This document shows positions 21,871 to 32,317 of a stretch of 64,000 bases of DNA, piece by piece. The notes beneath the pieces were generated by a model that saw only the letters and a program-made list of their open reading frames with translations, ran no database searches and had not been told where the DNA came from. Position 1 is the first letter of the stretch, and each line of letters opens with the position of its first letter. A program made the position numbers and the translations under genes. The DNA comes from Paracoccus versutus. GTDB taxonomy: Bacteria > Pseudomonadota > Alphaproteobacteria > Rhodobacterales > Rhodobacteraceae. The stretch lies in the NCBI RefSeq assembly GCF_000763885.1, contig NZ_JRKO01000010.1:1-64000 (forward strand), given 5' to 3'.

Positions 21871-21924
21871 CTCGCTTCTTCGTTGCGGAAATACCCTCGG
21901 GGGCGTGGGGGCAGACAGCCCCCA
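21871..21924 (-). repeat. Dispersed GTATTT element with GC hairpin, between metH and lipB
   Basis: On the minus strand a 7-bp hairpin (TGGGGGC with GCCCCCA, 21906-21924) is followed by GAGGGTATTTCCGC and AACGAAGAAG. This is the same arrangement as the element before pdxA (57839-57891): a C/G hairpin, a C run, then GAGGGTATTT and (A)ACG(A/G)AGAAG. It sits between the divergent genes metH and lipB. Confidence 0.65.
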
Positions 21925-21995
21925 CCGCGAACCGATCCGCCGGAACCGCCCCCGCCCCCTTGCGACGGCCCGCGGGCGGGAATATCTCACCGCCC

Positions 21996-22652
21996 ATGAC
22001 CGAATGGATCACCGCCCCCGGCCTCACCGATTATCTGGAAGCCGTCGCCTTCATGGAGGCGCGCGCCGCCGCCGTCGCCGAGGGCCGGGCGGACGAGCTG
22101 GTCTGGCTGGTCGAGCACCCGCCACTCTACACCGCCGGCACCTCGGCGCGCGCGGCCGACCTGCTCGAGGCGCGCTTTCCGGTGCATGCCGTCGGCCGCG
22201 GCGGGCAATACACCTATCACGGGCCGGGCCAGCGCCTGGTCTATGTCATGCTGGACCTGAACCGCCGCGGCCGCGACGTGCGCGCCTTCGTCAAGGCCCT
22301 GGAATCCTGGGTCATCGACGCGCTGGCCGAGTTCAACCTCAAGGGCGAGATCCGCGACGGCCGCGTCGGCGTCTGGATCGCGCGCCCCGACAAGGCGTCC
22401 CTGCCCGACGGCTCGATGCGCGAGGACAAGATCGCCGCCATCGGCGTCAAGCTGCGCCGCTGGGTCAGCTTCCACGGCATTTCGATCAACGTCGAGCCGG
22501 ACCTGGGCCATTACGCCGGCATCGTGCCCTGCGGCATCCAGGGCCATGGCGTGACCAGCCTGGTGGACATGGGCCTGCCCGTCGGCATGGGCGATCTGGA
22601 CCTGGCGCTGCGCCGCAGCTTCGCGCGCAATTTCCCCCCGCTCGGCGGCTGA
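21996..22652 (+). CDS. lipB: Octanoyltransferase (lipoyl(octanoyl) transferase)
   Basis: The 218-residue enzyme moves octanoate from acyl carrier protein to lipoyl domains of 2-oxoacid dehydrogenases and the glycine cleavage system. The acyl-enzyme cysteine is C179 in [10 protein letters not shown], and the catalytic lysine is K152 in AAIGVK; the [13 protein letters not shown] loop is also conserved. The start at 21996 fits the family N-terminus; the frame is open further upstream through the GTATTT element. No clear Shine-Dalgarno was seen. It is transcribed alone, 144 bases before cycA. Confidence 0.93.
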   Translation: MTEWITAPGLTDYLEAVAFMEARAAAVAEGRADELVWLVEHPPLYTAGTSARAADLLEARFPVHAVGRGGQYTYHGPGQRLVYVMLDLNRRGRDVRAFVKALESWVIDALAEFNLKGEIRDGRVGVWIARPDKASLPDGSMREDKIAAIGVKLRRWVSFHGISINVEPDLGHYAGIVPCGIQGHGVTSLVDMGLPVGMGDLDLALRRSFARNFPPLGG

Positions 22653-22796
22653 TTTTCGCCCTGCGACATATTCACCCTTCACCGTCCTGCGACCTTTTTC
22701 CGGTGTTCGGACGGCTTGACGCATGATAGCCCTGTCAAGGCGGGAGGCGGAGAGGTCCGCTCCCCCGGAAAAAGCGATTACCCAAGAGGAAACGCG

Positions 22797-23261
22797 ATGA
22801 AGATCAGCATCTATGCCACTCTCGCCGCCCTGTCCCTCGCCCTGCCCGCCGTGGCCCAGGAAGGCGACGCCGCCAAAGGCGAGAAGGAATTCAACAAGTG
22901 CAAGGCCTGCCACATGGTCCAGGCACCGGACGGCACCGACATCGTCAAGGGCGGCAAGACCGGGCCGAACCTCTACGGCGTCGTCGGCCGCAAGATCGCC
23001 TCGGTCGAAGGCTTCAAATACGGCGACGGCATCCTTGAAGTGGCGGAAAAGAACCCCGACATGGTCTGGTCCGAGGCCGACCTGATCGAATACGTCACCG
23101 ATCCCAAGCCCTGGCTGGTCGAGAAGACCGGCGATTCGGCCGCCAAGACCAAGATGACCTTCAAGCTCGGCAAGAACCAGGCCGACGTGGTCGCCTTCCT
23201 GGCCCAGCACTCGCCCGATGCGGGTGCCGAGGCGGCCCCCGCCGAAGGCGCCGCGAACTGA
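22797..23261 (+). CDS. cycA: Cytochrome c550 (soluble periplasmic class I cytochrome c)
   Basis: The 154-residue precursor has a signal peptide cut after A20. It carries a single haem motif CKACH (C35, C38, H39) and the sixth ligand M120 (M100 of the mature protein) in KTKMTFK. In Paracoccus this protein carries electrons from the bc1 complex to the aa3 oxidase, nitrite and nitrous oxide reductases and the cytochrome c peroxidase. The sequence is close to P. denitrificans c550 but differs at several places, matching the P. versutus/pantotrophus form as I recall it. AAGAGGA precedes the ATG; a terminator follows. ctaD lies next, as in other Paracoccus. Confidence 0.97.
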   Translation: MKISIYATLAALSLALPAVAQEGDAAKGEKEFNKCKACHMVQAPDGTDIVKGGKTGPNLYGVVGRKIASVEGFKYGDGILEVAEKNPDMVWSEADLIEYVTDPKPWLVEKTGDSAAKTKMTFKLGKNQADVVAFLAQHSPDAGAEAAPAEGAAN

Positions 23262-23280
23262 CCGGCGACCCCCGGAACGG

Positions 23281-23324
23281 CGCGCCCCTGCCTGCGGCAA
23301 AACCGCGCAGGGGCGCGACTTTTA
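23281..23324 (+). terminator. cycA terminator
   Basis: CGCGCCCCTGC (23281-23291) pairs with GCAGGGGCGCG (23307-23317), followed by ACTTTTA. It lies 20 bases after the cycA stop and separates cycA from ctaD, which must have its own promoter in 23325-23423. Confidence 0.8.
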
Positions 23325-23372
23325 GTCCCTTCTTCGCATTGCGAGGGGTAGGAATGTGGGCTAGAAACTTAG

Positions 23373-25100
<1,728 letters not shown>

Positions 25101-25116
25101 TCCCGCGCATTGAACG

Positions 25117-25608
25117 ATGCCCTACGCATGGCATGACGCGGCCCCGGAGCAATCCGGGGCCGTCTGCTTTCGGCTCGAGATCTGGCCGCACCGCTCGCTG
25201 TCCCGGCGGGGCTTCGTCTGGGTCATCTCGCTGACCGCCGCGGGACTGGCGCTGCCCCTGCTGGCGGTGGTCGGATCGAAGGTGCTTTGGGGGCTCCTGC
25301 CCTTTGCCGCCCTGGCGGTCTGGGGGCTATGGCAGGGCATCGCGCGCAGCTATGGCGCGGCGCATGAGGTGATGCTGGTCGGACGCGACCGCCTCATCCT
25401 GACCCGCAGCGATCCCGGACGGCCGGACCGCATCTGGCAGACCAACCCCTATTGGGTGCGCACCGCCCTGCGCCAGAACGGCCCGGTCGAGGATTACCTG
25501 GTGCTGACCGATGGCCAGCGCGAGGTCGAGCTGGGCGCCTTCCTTTCGCCCGAGGAGCGGGTGGCGCTGCGGGATGATCTGGAGCGGCGGCTGGCCGAGC
25601 TGCGCTAG
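25117..25608 (+). CDS. DUF2244 family membrane protein
   Basis: The 163-residue protein starts 16 bases after ctaD and is probably co-transcribed. Two adjacent hydrophobic helices (about residues 33-54 and 55-72) are followed by a soluble domain with the WQTNPYWVR segment typical of DUF2244. The family is widespread beside alphaproteobacterial oxidase or unrelated genes, and its function is unknown. The ctaD context suggests a membrane role but does not prove one. Confidence 0.8.
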   Translation: MPYAWHDAAPEQSGAVCFRLEIWPHRSLSRRGFVWVISLTAAGLALPLLAVVGSKVLWGLLPFAALAVWGLWQGIARSYGAAHEVMLVGRDRLILTRSDPGRPDRIWQTNPYWVRTALRQNGPVEDYLVLTDGQREVELGAFLSPEERVALRDDLERRLAELR

Positions 25609-25650
25609 ATGGGCCGGCCTGGCCGTCGCAGGCCATGGCTGTGGCACAGG

Positions 25651-26298
25651 TCAGCCGTCGACACGAATCGCCTTGTTTTCCGGGCCATAGGAGCGGTCCC
25701 CGATCACGACCGCCTTCCACAGCGCGCGGCATGCGCAGCTTCAGCCTCGTGCCCGGCTGGGCCAGGTCCGGGCGAACATAGCCCAGGCCGAGGGACTTGC
25801 CAAAGGCCCGCGACCCGCCGCCCGACCCTTTCGCCAGCCGCATAAGGCGCCTGGCGCCCCCAGCGTTAGGCGTCAGGCGGCCGCTCAGCCGGATCACCTC
25901 TTTGCGGCGGATAGCCCCTGCCAGCATCACCCGCTCAGTTGAACGCCTTCTCCAGATCGGCGAAGCGGTCCAGCCCGGAGCGGCACCGCATCGCGGCCGA
26001 GGCGCGACAGCCCCTTTCCTGCCGCGGCCAGTTCTGTACCCGCCGCCGACCCACTTCAGCCCATGCCTTTCGCGACCCGCCGCTCCCGGAGACGGCCGCC
26101 GAACGCGGCTCGATCCCAGTTCGCCCATACAGGCAACGCAGATGGCGCGGACGGGGCACATGCCCGGCGCAATATTGCGCATCGGCCGTCAACACGTCGC
26201 GCTCGACCAGCAGCGTCACCCCACGCGGGCCAGGTGCAGCGCGATGCTGCAGCCCACGGCACCGCCTCCGACCCCAAGGCCAGCACGGCGGTTTTCAC
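25651..26298 (-). pseudogene. Decayed FAD-dependent sarcosine/dimethylglycine dehydrogenase-type gene
   Basis: Pieces of one protein are readable on the minus strand in different frames. At the 5' end is MKTAVLAL (GTG at 26298). A frame change leads to GGGAVGCSIALHLARVG (Rossmann FAD site). A one-base loss near 26219 then leads to TLLVERDVLTA. Near the 3' end KSLGLGYVRPDLAQPGT and VIGDRSYGPENKAIRVDG then a stop (25651) match the C-terminal aminomethyltransferase-like domain. A functional member has about 800 residues, so roughly 1.7 kb of the middle is missing and at least three frameshifts are present. Product identity rests on the two ends. Confidence 0.7.
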
Positions 26299-26419
26299 GG
26301 CGAGCCCCTGCCCCGGCTTCCCCGCCGATCAAATGCCGGAACGACGCGCGGCACTGCCGTTCCCCCCGACACGATCCTGGCAAAGAAACGACATGAGACA
26401 TCCGGGCCGTCAGGCCAAA

Positions 26420-26439
26420 CGCCCCGGAAAACCGGGGCG
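26420..26439 (-). terminator. Possible terminator of the hydroxyacid dehydrogenase gene
   Basis: A perfect 8-bp hairpin (CGCCCCGG, tetraloop, CCGGGGCG) lies 6 bases after the stop codon. On the minus strand it is followed by only TTT, so it is a weak candidate. Confidence 0.45.
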
Positions 26440-26445
26440 CCAGGG

Positions 26446-27456
26446 TCACAGCATCGAGGGCACCACCAGGTCCGGTGGCCGGTGGCCATCGGCGAAGGTC
26501 TTGATATTGATGATGACTTTTTCACCCATCTCGACCCGCCCCTCGATCGTGGCCGAGCCCATATGCGGCAGCAGCACGACATTGGGCAATTCGCGCAGGC
26601 GGGGGTTGATCTCGTGCCCATGCTCGAAGACGTCAAGGCCGGCACCGGCGATCTCGCCCGCGCGCAGCATCCGGGTCAAGGCATTCTCGTCGATCACCTC
26701 GCCGCGCGAGGTGTTGATGATCACGGCCGAGGGCTTCATCAGCTTCAGCCGCCGCGCGTTCAGCAGGTGGAAGGTCGAGGGGGTATGCGGCGCGTTCACC
26801 GAGACGATGTCCATGCGCGCCAGCATCTGGTCCAGGCTTTCCCAATAGGTCGCCTGCAACTCGGCCTCGATCTCGGGGCGCAGGCGGCGGCGGTTGTGGT
26901 AATGCACCTGCATGCCGAAGACATTCGCCCGCCGCGCCACCGCCTGGCCGATGCGGCCCATGCCCAGGATGCCAAGGCGCCGCCCGCCCAGCCGCCCGCC
27001 CAGATGCGCGGTCGGCGACCAGCCGTGCCAGCGGCCGGCCTGCATCTCGGCCATGCCCTCGGGCAGGCGGCGGGTGACGCCCAGGATCAGCGCCATGACC
27101 ACGTCCGCGGTGTCCTCGGTCACCACGCCCGGCGTGTTGCTGACCAGGATGCCGCGCTGGCGGGCGGAATGCACGTCGACATGGTCCACGCCCGCGCCGT
27201 AATTGGCGATCAGCTTCAGCTTGTCGCCGGCCTGGGCCAGCATGGCCGCGTCGATCTGATCGGTGATCGTCGGCACCAGCACGTCCGAGACGCGCATGGC
27301 GGCCACCAGTTCCTCGCGACTCATCCGGTGGTCGTCGGCATTCAGCGAAACGTCGAAAAGCTCGGACATCCGGGTCTCGACCGCCTCGGGCAGCCGCCGG
27401 GTCACGGTAACTTTAAGGCGCGAGCGGGTCGGATCGGTCGCATGAACGGCGGGCAT
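26446..27456 (-). CDS. D-2-hydroxyacid dehydrogenase (glyoxylate/hydroxypyruvate reductase-like)
   Basis: The 336-residue NAD(P)-dependent enzyme has the two-domain fold of the family. It shows a YGAGVDHVD segment, the nucleotide-binding GMGRIGQAVA motif, catalytic Arg in NTSRGEVID, Glu further on, and catalytic His in LLPHMGSAT. This group includes glyoxylate reductase (GyaR) and formate dehydrogenase-like proteins; the substrate cannot be fixed. The start at 27456 is preceded by GAGAGGAG. It is divergent from the SH3 protein. Confidence 0.85.
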   Translation of the reverse strand: MPAVHATDPTRSRLKVTVTRRLPEAVETRMSELFDVSLNADDHRMSREELVAAMRVSDVLVPTITDQIDAAMLAQAGDKLKLIANYGAGVDHVDVHSARQRGILVSNTPGVVTEDTADVVMALILGVTRRLPEGMAEMQAGRWHGWSPTAHLGGRLGGRRLGILGMGRIGQAVARRANVFGMQVHYHNRRRLRPEIEAELQATYWESLDQMLARMDIVSVNAPHTPSTFHLLNARRLKLMKPSAVIINTSRGEVIDENALTRMLRAGEIAGAGLDVFEHGHEINPRLRELPNVVLLPHMGSATIEGRVEMGEKVIINIKTFADGHRPPDLVVPSML

Positions 27457-27547
27457 GGTCGCTCCTCTCTTCCAAAGCCGGGCGGCTTTTGGCAAAGTGC
27501 CCGCGATGCGGGGCAGGCACAAGACCCCGAAAAAGCAGGACGGGCAG

Positions 27548-28150
27548 ATGAAGCAAGGACAGGTCTGGCTTGGCGCCGCGATACTGGCGACGGTGGCGTG
27601 CTTGGGATCGGCGGCGCTGGCGCAAGCCACCGATCCGGGCGAGACGCTGGACGCCAAGCAGATCCCCGGCCTGTCCGCCGATGCGACGATCAGCCGCCAC
27701 CAGGACGGCCGGCGCGACCCGAATCGCGGCTCTGTCACCAACCTGCCGCTGCCGCGCTATGTCAGCCTGAAGGGGGGCGAGGGCAACGCCCGGCGCGGCC
27801 CCAGCCTGTCGCATCGCATCGACTGGGTGTTCCGCCATGCCGGCATGCCCTTGCGCGTGGTGGCCGAGTTCGGCCATTGGCGCCGGGTCGAGGACCAGGA
27901 CGGCGCCGGCGGCTGGGTGCATTATTCGCTGCTGTCGGGCGTGCGCACCGCCATCGTGACCAAGGACATGCTGGACCTGCTGGCCCGCCCCGAGCCGCGC
28001 GCCGAGGTGGTGGCGCGGGCCGAGGCCGGCGCCATCGTCCGGCTGCACGAATGCAGCATCGACTGGTGCCGGGTCTCGGGCGGCGGGGAAAAGGGCTGGG
28101 TGCCCAAGACGACGATCTGGGGCGTCGACCCGGACGAGATCCGCGACTGA
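27548..28150 (+). CDS. Secreted bacterial SH3-domain protein
   Basis: The 200-residue protein has a signal peptide (cut near A25, ALA-Q). A cell-wall-type SH3 region follows, containing the PLPRYVSLKGGEGNARRGPS segment split by variable loops, and WCRVSGGGEKGWVPK near the end. Such SH3 proteins (COG3807/DUF1058 type) are periplasmic and probably bind peptidoglycan. AGGA lies upstream of the chosen ATG; the frame is open further upstream but signal peptide position decides. It is convergent with the methyltransferase. Confidence 0.8.
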   Translation: MKQGQVWLGAAILATVACLGSAALAQATDPGETLDAKQIPGLSADATISRHQDGRRDPNRGSVTNLPLPRYVSLKGGEGNARRGPSLSHRIDWVFRHAGMPLRVVAEFGHWRRVEDQDGAGGWVHYSLLSGVRTAIVTKDMLDLLARPEPRAEVVARAEAGAIVRLHECSIDWCRVSGGGEKGWVPKTTIWGVDPDEIRD

Positions 28151-28166
28151 GACCCGCGCCGGCGGG

Positions 28167-28943
28167 TCAGCCGGCCTTGCGGATCACCACATGGCCCAGC
28201 GAGACGCGCATCCAGGCAAAGCGCGAGGCGCGCGGCGTGCCGGCACCGAAATCGGGATGGGTCATGTCCTCGGCCCCGCATTCGTCGATCAGTTCCTTGA
28301 CGAAGCCGACCATGCCGCGGTCATGGCCGTGAAACCGCCGCCGCACCAGGTTCCAGCGCATCCAGCCGGTCAGCTTGCCCAGCGGGGAAACCGCCTGCGC
28401 CAGCCCCGAACGATGCAGCCTGTCGAGCAGCCTTTCACGGGGAGAAAGCCGGGGCGGCCGGGGGTGATAGGATTTTCCGTCGGGATATTGCCGCCAGTAT
28501 CCGGTGCCCCAATCCTCGATGAAGTAATATCCGCCCGGCTTGAGATGGTTTTCGAAAAGATGCCAGAAACTGATGCGGGACAATTGCCCCACATGCGAGG
28601 CATCGTCGATGATGACATCGAAACCCCGCGGCGCCCGTTCCGCCGCCATCCGGTCCAGAACCGCCCTGTCCTGCTGTTCGCCGACATAGCAGCGCACCCG
28701 GCCGCTTTCGAAACGTGCCTCGCAGGGCTTGATGTCCAGCCCGGTGATCTTGGCATTCGGCAGCCAGGATTCCCAGTGTCTTAGCGAATCGCCGCGCGCT
28801 ATTCCCAATTCCAGCAATCGCAGCGGCTGCATGCGAAGAGGGCCGATATATTTCTCGTAATTGACGAAATAATGTCGAAGCCCCATCTTGTCGATCGGCA
28901 CTTCATCGACGCTTTTCATCGAGGCCGCATTGGAAACCCGCAT
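28167..28943 (-). CDS. SAM-dependent methyltransferase, class I
   Basis: The 258-residue protein has the SAM-binding motif LLELGIARGDSL followed by an acidic end of the next strand (ITGLDI) and a DVIIDDASH motif. These features are found in macrolide O-methyltransferases (TylE/MycE-like) and in some cell-surface modifying enzymes. The substrate is unknown. GGAGG lies 5 bases before the ATG. Codon choice in the first half is less GC-rich than its neighbours (AAA, TAT, ATA codons are common), which may mean later acquisition. A perfect 14-bp palindrome lies 110 bases upstream. Confidence 0.7.
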   Translation of the reverse strand: MRVSNAASMKSVDEVPIDKMGLRHYFVNYEKYIGPLRMQPLRLLELGIARGDSLRHWESWLPNAKITGLDIKPCEARFESGRVRCYVGEQQDRAVLDRMAAERAPRGFDVIIDDASHVGQLSRISFWHLFENHLKPGGYYFIEDWGTGYWRQYPDGKSYHPRPPRLSPRERLLDRLHRSGLAQAVSPLGKLTGWMRWNLVRRRFHGHDRGMVGFVKELIDECGAEDMTHPDFGAGTPRASRFAWMRVSLGHVVIRKAG

Positions 28944-29052
28944 GCCTTCCTCCCGGACAGATCACCGCCTACTTTCTAAAAACTGCCTGGAAAGGATAGG
29001 CCGGGGCTGCCGGGCCATCAAGGAATTGGCACCCCGCCTGCCGGAATAGACG

Positions 29053-29066
29053 GGTTGATATCAACC
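29053..29066. promoter_or_regulatory. Perfect 14-bp palindrome, possible operator
   Basis: GGTTGATATCAACC is a perfect palindrome in the gap upstream of the methyltransferase gene. It resembles a collapsed FNR box (TTGAT and ATCAA with no spacer), so FNR binding is unlikely. Another dimeric regulator could use it. Confidence 0.35.
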
Positions 29067-29197
29067 TGGCAGCGACCAGCCCTCAGGTCATATTTCCTGT
29101 GGTTGTGCAATCCGCCATGGAAGCCGCCGGACCGCGACGAAGCGACGGATTCGCGCAAGCCCTTGCCCAGCGAATCGCGCCTATGCGAAAGCGGCGG

Positions 29198-31234
29198 TCA
29201 GCGGGCCTCGGGCAGAAGCCCACGCCCCTTCAGCAGCGCCTCGACGCCGGGGGTCCGGCCGCGGAATTTCAGCCACAGCTCGTCGGCCGGCTGGGAATCG
29301 CCCTTGGAGAGGATCCATTCCTCCAGCCGCCGCGCGGTTTCCGCGTCGAAGGGATCGCCCTTTTCCAGGAAGGCCGCGAAAGCGTCGGCATCCATCACCT
29401 CTGACCACATGTAGCTGTAATAGCCCGAAGAATAGCCGTCGCCGGAAAACACATGCGCGAAATGCGGCGTGGCATGGCGCATGGGGATCGCGGCGGGCGC
29501 GCCCAGCTCCGCCAGCACCTCGGCCTGCCGCGCCATCGGATCGGCGGGCGGCGCGCCGCGATGAAAGGCCAGGTCAACCAGCGCGCTTTCCAGGTATTCG
29601 GTGGTGGCAAAGCCCCGGTCGGCATTGCCGGCCGCCAGCATGCGGTCGCGCAGCGCGGCGGGCAGCGGCGCCCCGGTCTCGGCATGGCGGGCGTGGCGGT
29701 CCAGCACCTCGGGCCGTTCCAGCCAATGCTCGAAAAGCTGGCTGGGCAATTCGACGAAATCCCGCGCCACCGAGGTGCCCGAGATCGAGGGCCAGGACAC
29801 GTCCGACAGGATGTGATGCAGCGCATGGCCGAATTCGTGGAACAGCGTATGCGCATCGTCCCAGGACAGATAGGCCGGCGCGCCCGCGGCCTCGGGCGGG
29901 GTGAAGTTGCAGACATTGGTGACGATCGGCCGCTGTCCCTCGCCGATCTTGTGCTGCTGTTGCAGCGACGAACACCAGGCCCCCGACCGCTTGCCGGGCC
30001 GGGCGAAGTAATCGCCGACGAAGACCGCCATGCGCCGGCCGTCCCGCGTCACCTCCCAGGCACGGGCATCGGGCGACCAGAGCGGCGCGTCGAATGCCCG
30101 CATCTCGATGCCGAACAGGCGCTGCGCGGTGTCGAAGACCGCGCCCAGCATCGCCTCCAGCGTCAGGTAGGGCTTGACCTCGGCCTCGTCGAGATCGTGT
30201 TCGGCCTTGCGCCGGCGCTCGGCATAGAAGCGCCAGTCCCAGGGCTCCAGCGCGCCGTTCACGCCGTCCTCGCGCAGCATGGTGGTCAGGCGCTTGGCAT
30301 CGGCCTCGGCCCGCGTCTTGGCGGCCGCCCAGACCTGGGTCAGCAGCGCCTCGACATTCTCGGCGCTGCGGGCCATCTCGGGCTCCAGCTTGTAGCTGGC
30401 GAAATCCTCGTAGCCCAGAAGCCGGGCGCGCTCGTGCCGCAATTGCAGGATCTCGGCGGCGATGGGGCGGTTGTCGGTCGCAGCCCCGACGGCCCCTGCG
30501 CCCGAGCCGCGCGCGCCCCAGGCCCGCCAGGCCGCCTCGCGCAGGGCGCGATCTTCGGCATATTCCAGGAAGGGCACGATCAGCGAGCGGTTCAGCGTCA
30601 CCACCTGCCCCGGCATCCCGCGTTCGCGCGCCGCCGCCCGCATGGCGCGGACCAGCCAGTCGGGCAGGCCGGCCAGCTGGTCGTCGGCCACGGCCATGGC
30701 AAAGTCGCGCTCATCCGCCAGCACGTTCTGGGCGAAATCGGTCGACAGCACCGCCAGCAGCTCGCGGATTGCCGCCATGCGCTCGCGCGCCGCGCCGGTC
30801 AGGCCGGCACCCGCCCGGCGCAGCCCGCGCAGGGTCAGCTCGGTCAGGCGGCGGTCCTCGGGCGCAAGCTCGTCGGCGTCCTGCATCACCGCCTCGACCC
30901 GGTCGAACAGCCGCGGGTCCATGCTGACCTTGCTGCCATGCGCGGCCAGGCGCGGGGCGATGCGGCGCTGCAGATCCTCGCGCGCCGGGTTGGAATCGAC
31001 GCCGGCCAGAGTGAAGAAGATGGCACAGAGCCGGTTCAGCGGCTCCTCGGCCGTCTCGAGCGCGGCGACGGTGTTGGCAAAGCTCGGCGGAGCGGGATTG
31101 GCGGCGATGGTCTCGACCGCCTCCTCGGCCATGTTCAGGCAGGCGTCGAAGGCCGGGTCGAAATCCTCGTCGCGGATCAGGTCGAAACGCGGCAGGCCCA
31201 GCGGGCCGGTCCAATGCGTCAGTTCGGGGTTCAT
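29198..31234 (-). CDS. M3-family metallopeptidase, peptidyl-dipeptidase Dcp / oligopeptidase A-like
   Basis: The 678-residue zinc peptidase carries HEFGHALHH at about residues 465-473 and the downstream Glu region, the signature of family M3. It has no signal peptide, so it acts in the cytoplasm on short peptides. The family contains Dcp (removes C-terminal dipeptides) and oligopeptidase A; both have about 680 residues and I cannot separate them by eye. AGGAGG precedes the ATG at 31234. It follows the MoeB-like gene on the same strand after 29 bases. Confidence 0.88.
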   Translation of the reverse strand: MNPELTHWTGPLGLPRFDLIRDEDFDPAFDACLNMAEEAVETIAANPAPPSFANTVAALETAEEPLNRLCAIFFTLAGVDSNPAREDLQRRIAPRLAAHGSKVSMDPRLFDRVEAVMQDADELAPEDRRLTELTLRGLRRAGAGLTGAARERMAAIRELLAVLSTDFAQNVLADERDFAMAVADDQLAGLPDWLVRAMRAAARERGMPGQVVTLNRSLIVPFLEYAEDRALREAAWRAWGARGSGAGAVGAATDNRPIAAEILQLRHERARLLGYEDFASYKLEPEMARSAENVEALLTQVWAAAKTRAEADAKRLTTMLREDGVNGALEPWDWRFYAERRRKAEHDLDEAEVKPYLTLEAMLGAVFDTAQRLFGIEMRAFDAPLWSPDARAWEVTRDGRRMAVFVGDYFARPGKRSGAWCSSLQQQHKIGEGQRPIVTNVCNFTPPEAAGAPAYLSWDDAHTLFHEFGHALHHILSDVSWPSISGTSVARDFVELPSQLFEHWLERPEVLDRHARHAETGAPLPAALRDRMLAAGNADRGFATTEYLESALVDLAFHRGAPPADPMARQAEVLAELGAPAAIPMRHATPHFAHVFSGDGYSSGYYSYMWSEVMDADAFAAFLEKGDPFDAETARRLEEWILSKGDSQPADELWLKFRGRTPGVEALLKGRGLLPEAR

Positions 31235-31263
31235 GCGAGCCTCCTTTTCCGGCCGGGAGTGTT

Positions 31264-32313
31264 TCAGCCTGCGCGGAAATGTCCAGAGCCGCAGGCGGGA
31301 CAATCGGCGCGTCGCGCGATTTTCATCAGCCGGTTTTCGCCATAAAGCCCGTCGAAGATCAGCATCCGGCCGCGCAGGGGCTCGCCGGCCCGCGCGATCA
31401 GCTTGATCGCCTCCAGCGCCATCAGGCTGCCGACGACGCCGGGCAAGGGGCCGACGACGCCCGCCTCGGCGCAGGCGGGCGCAAGGCCGGCGGCCGGGGC
31501 ATCGGGAAAGATGCAGGCCATGCAGGGCGCGCCGTGGCGCGGATCCCAGATCGTCACCTGCCCTTCCCATTGCGCGATGGCGCCGGCGACCAAGGGCACG
31601 CCGGCGGCGATGCAGGCCGCGTTCACCGCGCGGCGGGCGGCGAAGCTGTCGGTGCCGTCCAGCACCAGGTCATGTTCGGCAACCAGCGCGGCATCCTCGG
31701 CCCCGATGCGGCGGTTCAGCGCCGTAACCGCGACATGCGGGTTCAGCGCCAGCATGGCATCGCGCGCGGCCTCGGCCTTGGGGCGGCCGTCGTCGGCGCT
31801 GCGAAAGATCACCTGGCGCTGCAGGTTCGACAGCCCGACCCGGTCGTCGTCGGCAACGGTGATCCGGCCCACGCCGGCGGCGGCAAGGTAAAGGCAGACC
31901 GGCGCGCCCAGCCCGCCTGCGCCCACGACCAGCACGCGGGCGCGCCGCAGCGCCGCCTGCCCCGGCCCGCCCAGCTCGCGCAGCACGATATGGCGGGCAT
32001 AGCGATCCAGTTCCGGGTCCGAAAGCGGGCCGGCCGGCGCGGGCGCGGGCGGGTCAGGCAAGGGGATGGCGCGGCGATGCAGCTGCCGCAGCAGCAGGCG
32101 ATAGCCCAGCCCCAGCGCCACCACGCCGCCGGCCAGCCCCCAGACCCGAGGATCGCCGCCGACCAGTCGCGCCAGGGCGCTGCCGGGCGCCAGCACCAGC
32201 GCGGCGATGGCGGCCAGCCACAGGGCCGCGACCCCCGCCCAGCCGCGCCATTCCGGCCAGCCAAGCAGGCGCGCCGCGACCAGCACGGCAAGCATGAGAA
32301 GAAGGATCAGCAC
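31264..32313 (-). CDS. MoeB/ThiF-family adenylyltransferase with N-terminal membrane segments
   Basis: The E1-like domain (from about residue 100) has the ATP-binding GAGGLGAPV motif, the DDDRVGLSNLQRQ segment and two CxxC zinc pairs (CMAC, CPAC). It should adenylate the C-terminal glycine of a ubiquitin-like sulfur carrier such as MoaD or ThiS. Before it lie about 95 residues with three hydrophobic helices, which are absent from E. coli MoeB. The start is a GTG at 32313, 4 bases after the dut stop; an internal ATG is possible but still keeps the helices. It forms a unit with infC, dut and the peptidase. Confidence 0.8.
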   Translation of the reverse strand: MLILLLMLAVLVAARLLGWPEWRGWAGVAALWLAAIAALVLAPGSALARLVGGDPRVWGLAGGVVALGLGYRLLLRQLHRRAIPLPDPPAPAPAGPLSDPELDRYARHIVLRELGGPGQAALRRARVLVVGAGGLGAPVCLYLAAAGVGRITVADDDRVGLSNLQRQVIFRSADDGRPKAEAARDAMLALNPHVAVTALNRRIGAEDAALVAEHDLVLDGTDSFAARRAVNAACIAAGVPLVAGAIAQWEGQVTIWDPRHGAPCMACIFPDAPAAGLAPACAEAGVVGPLPGVVGSLMALEAIKLIARAGEPLRGRMLIFDGLYGENRLMKIARRADCPACGSGHFRAG

Positions 32314-32317
32314 GGGC

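Noticed and set aside
21745-21995. Cobalamin riboswitch before metH
   Set aside because: The gap is short, no B12-box-like conserved string is visible, and much of it is taken by the GTATTT element.
27404-27415. A further GntR-type operator inside the hydroxyacid dehydrogenase gene (GGTCACGGTAAC)
   Set aside because: Two specified positions differ and it lies within coding sequence, so chance is the simpler explanation.
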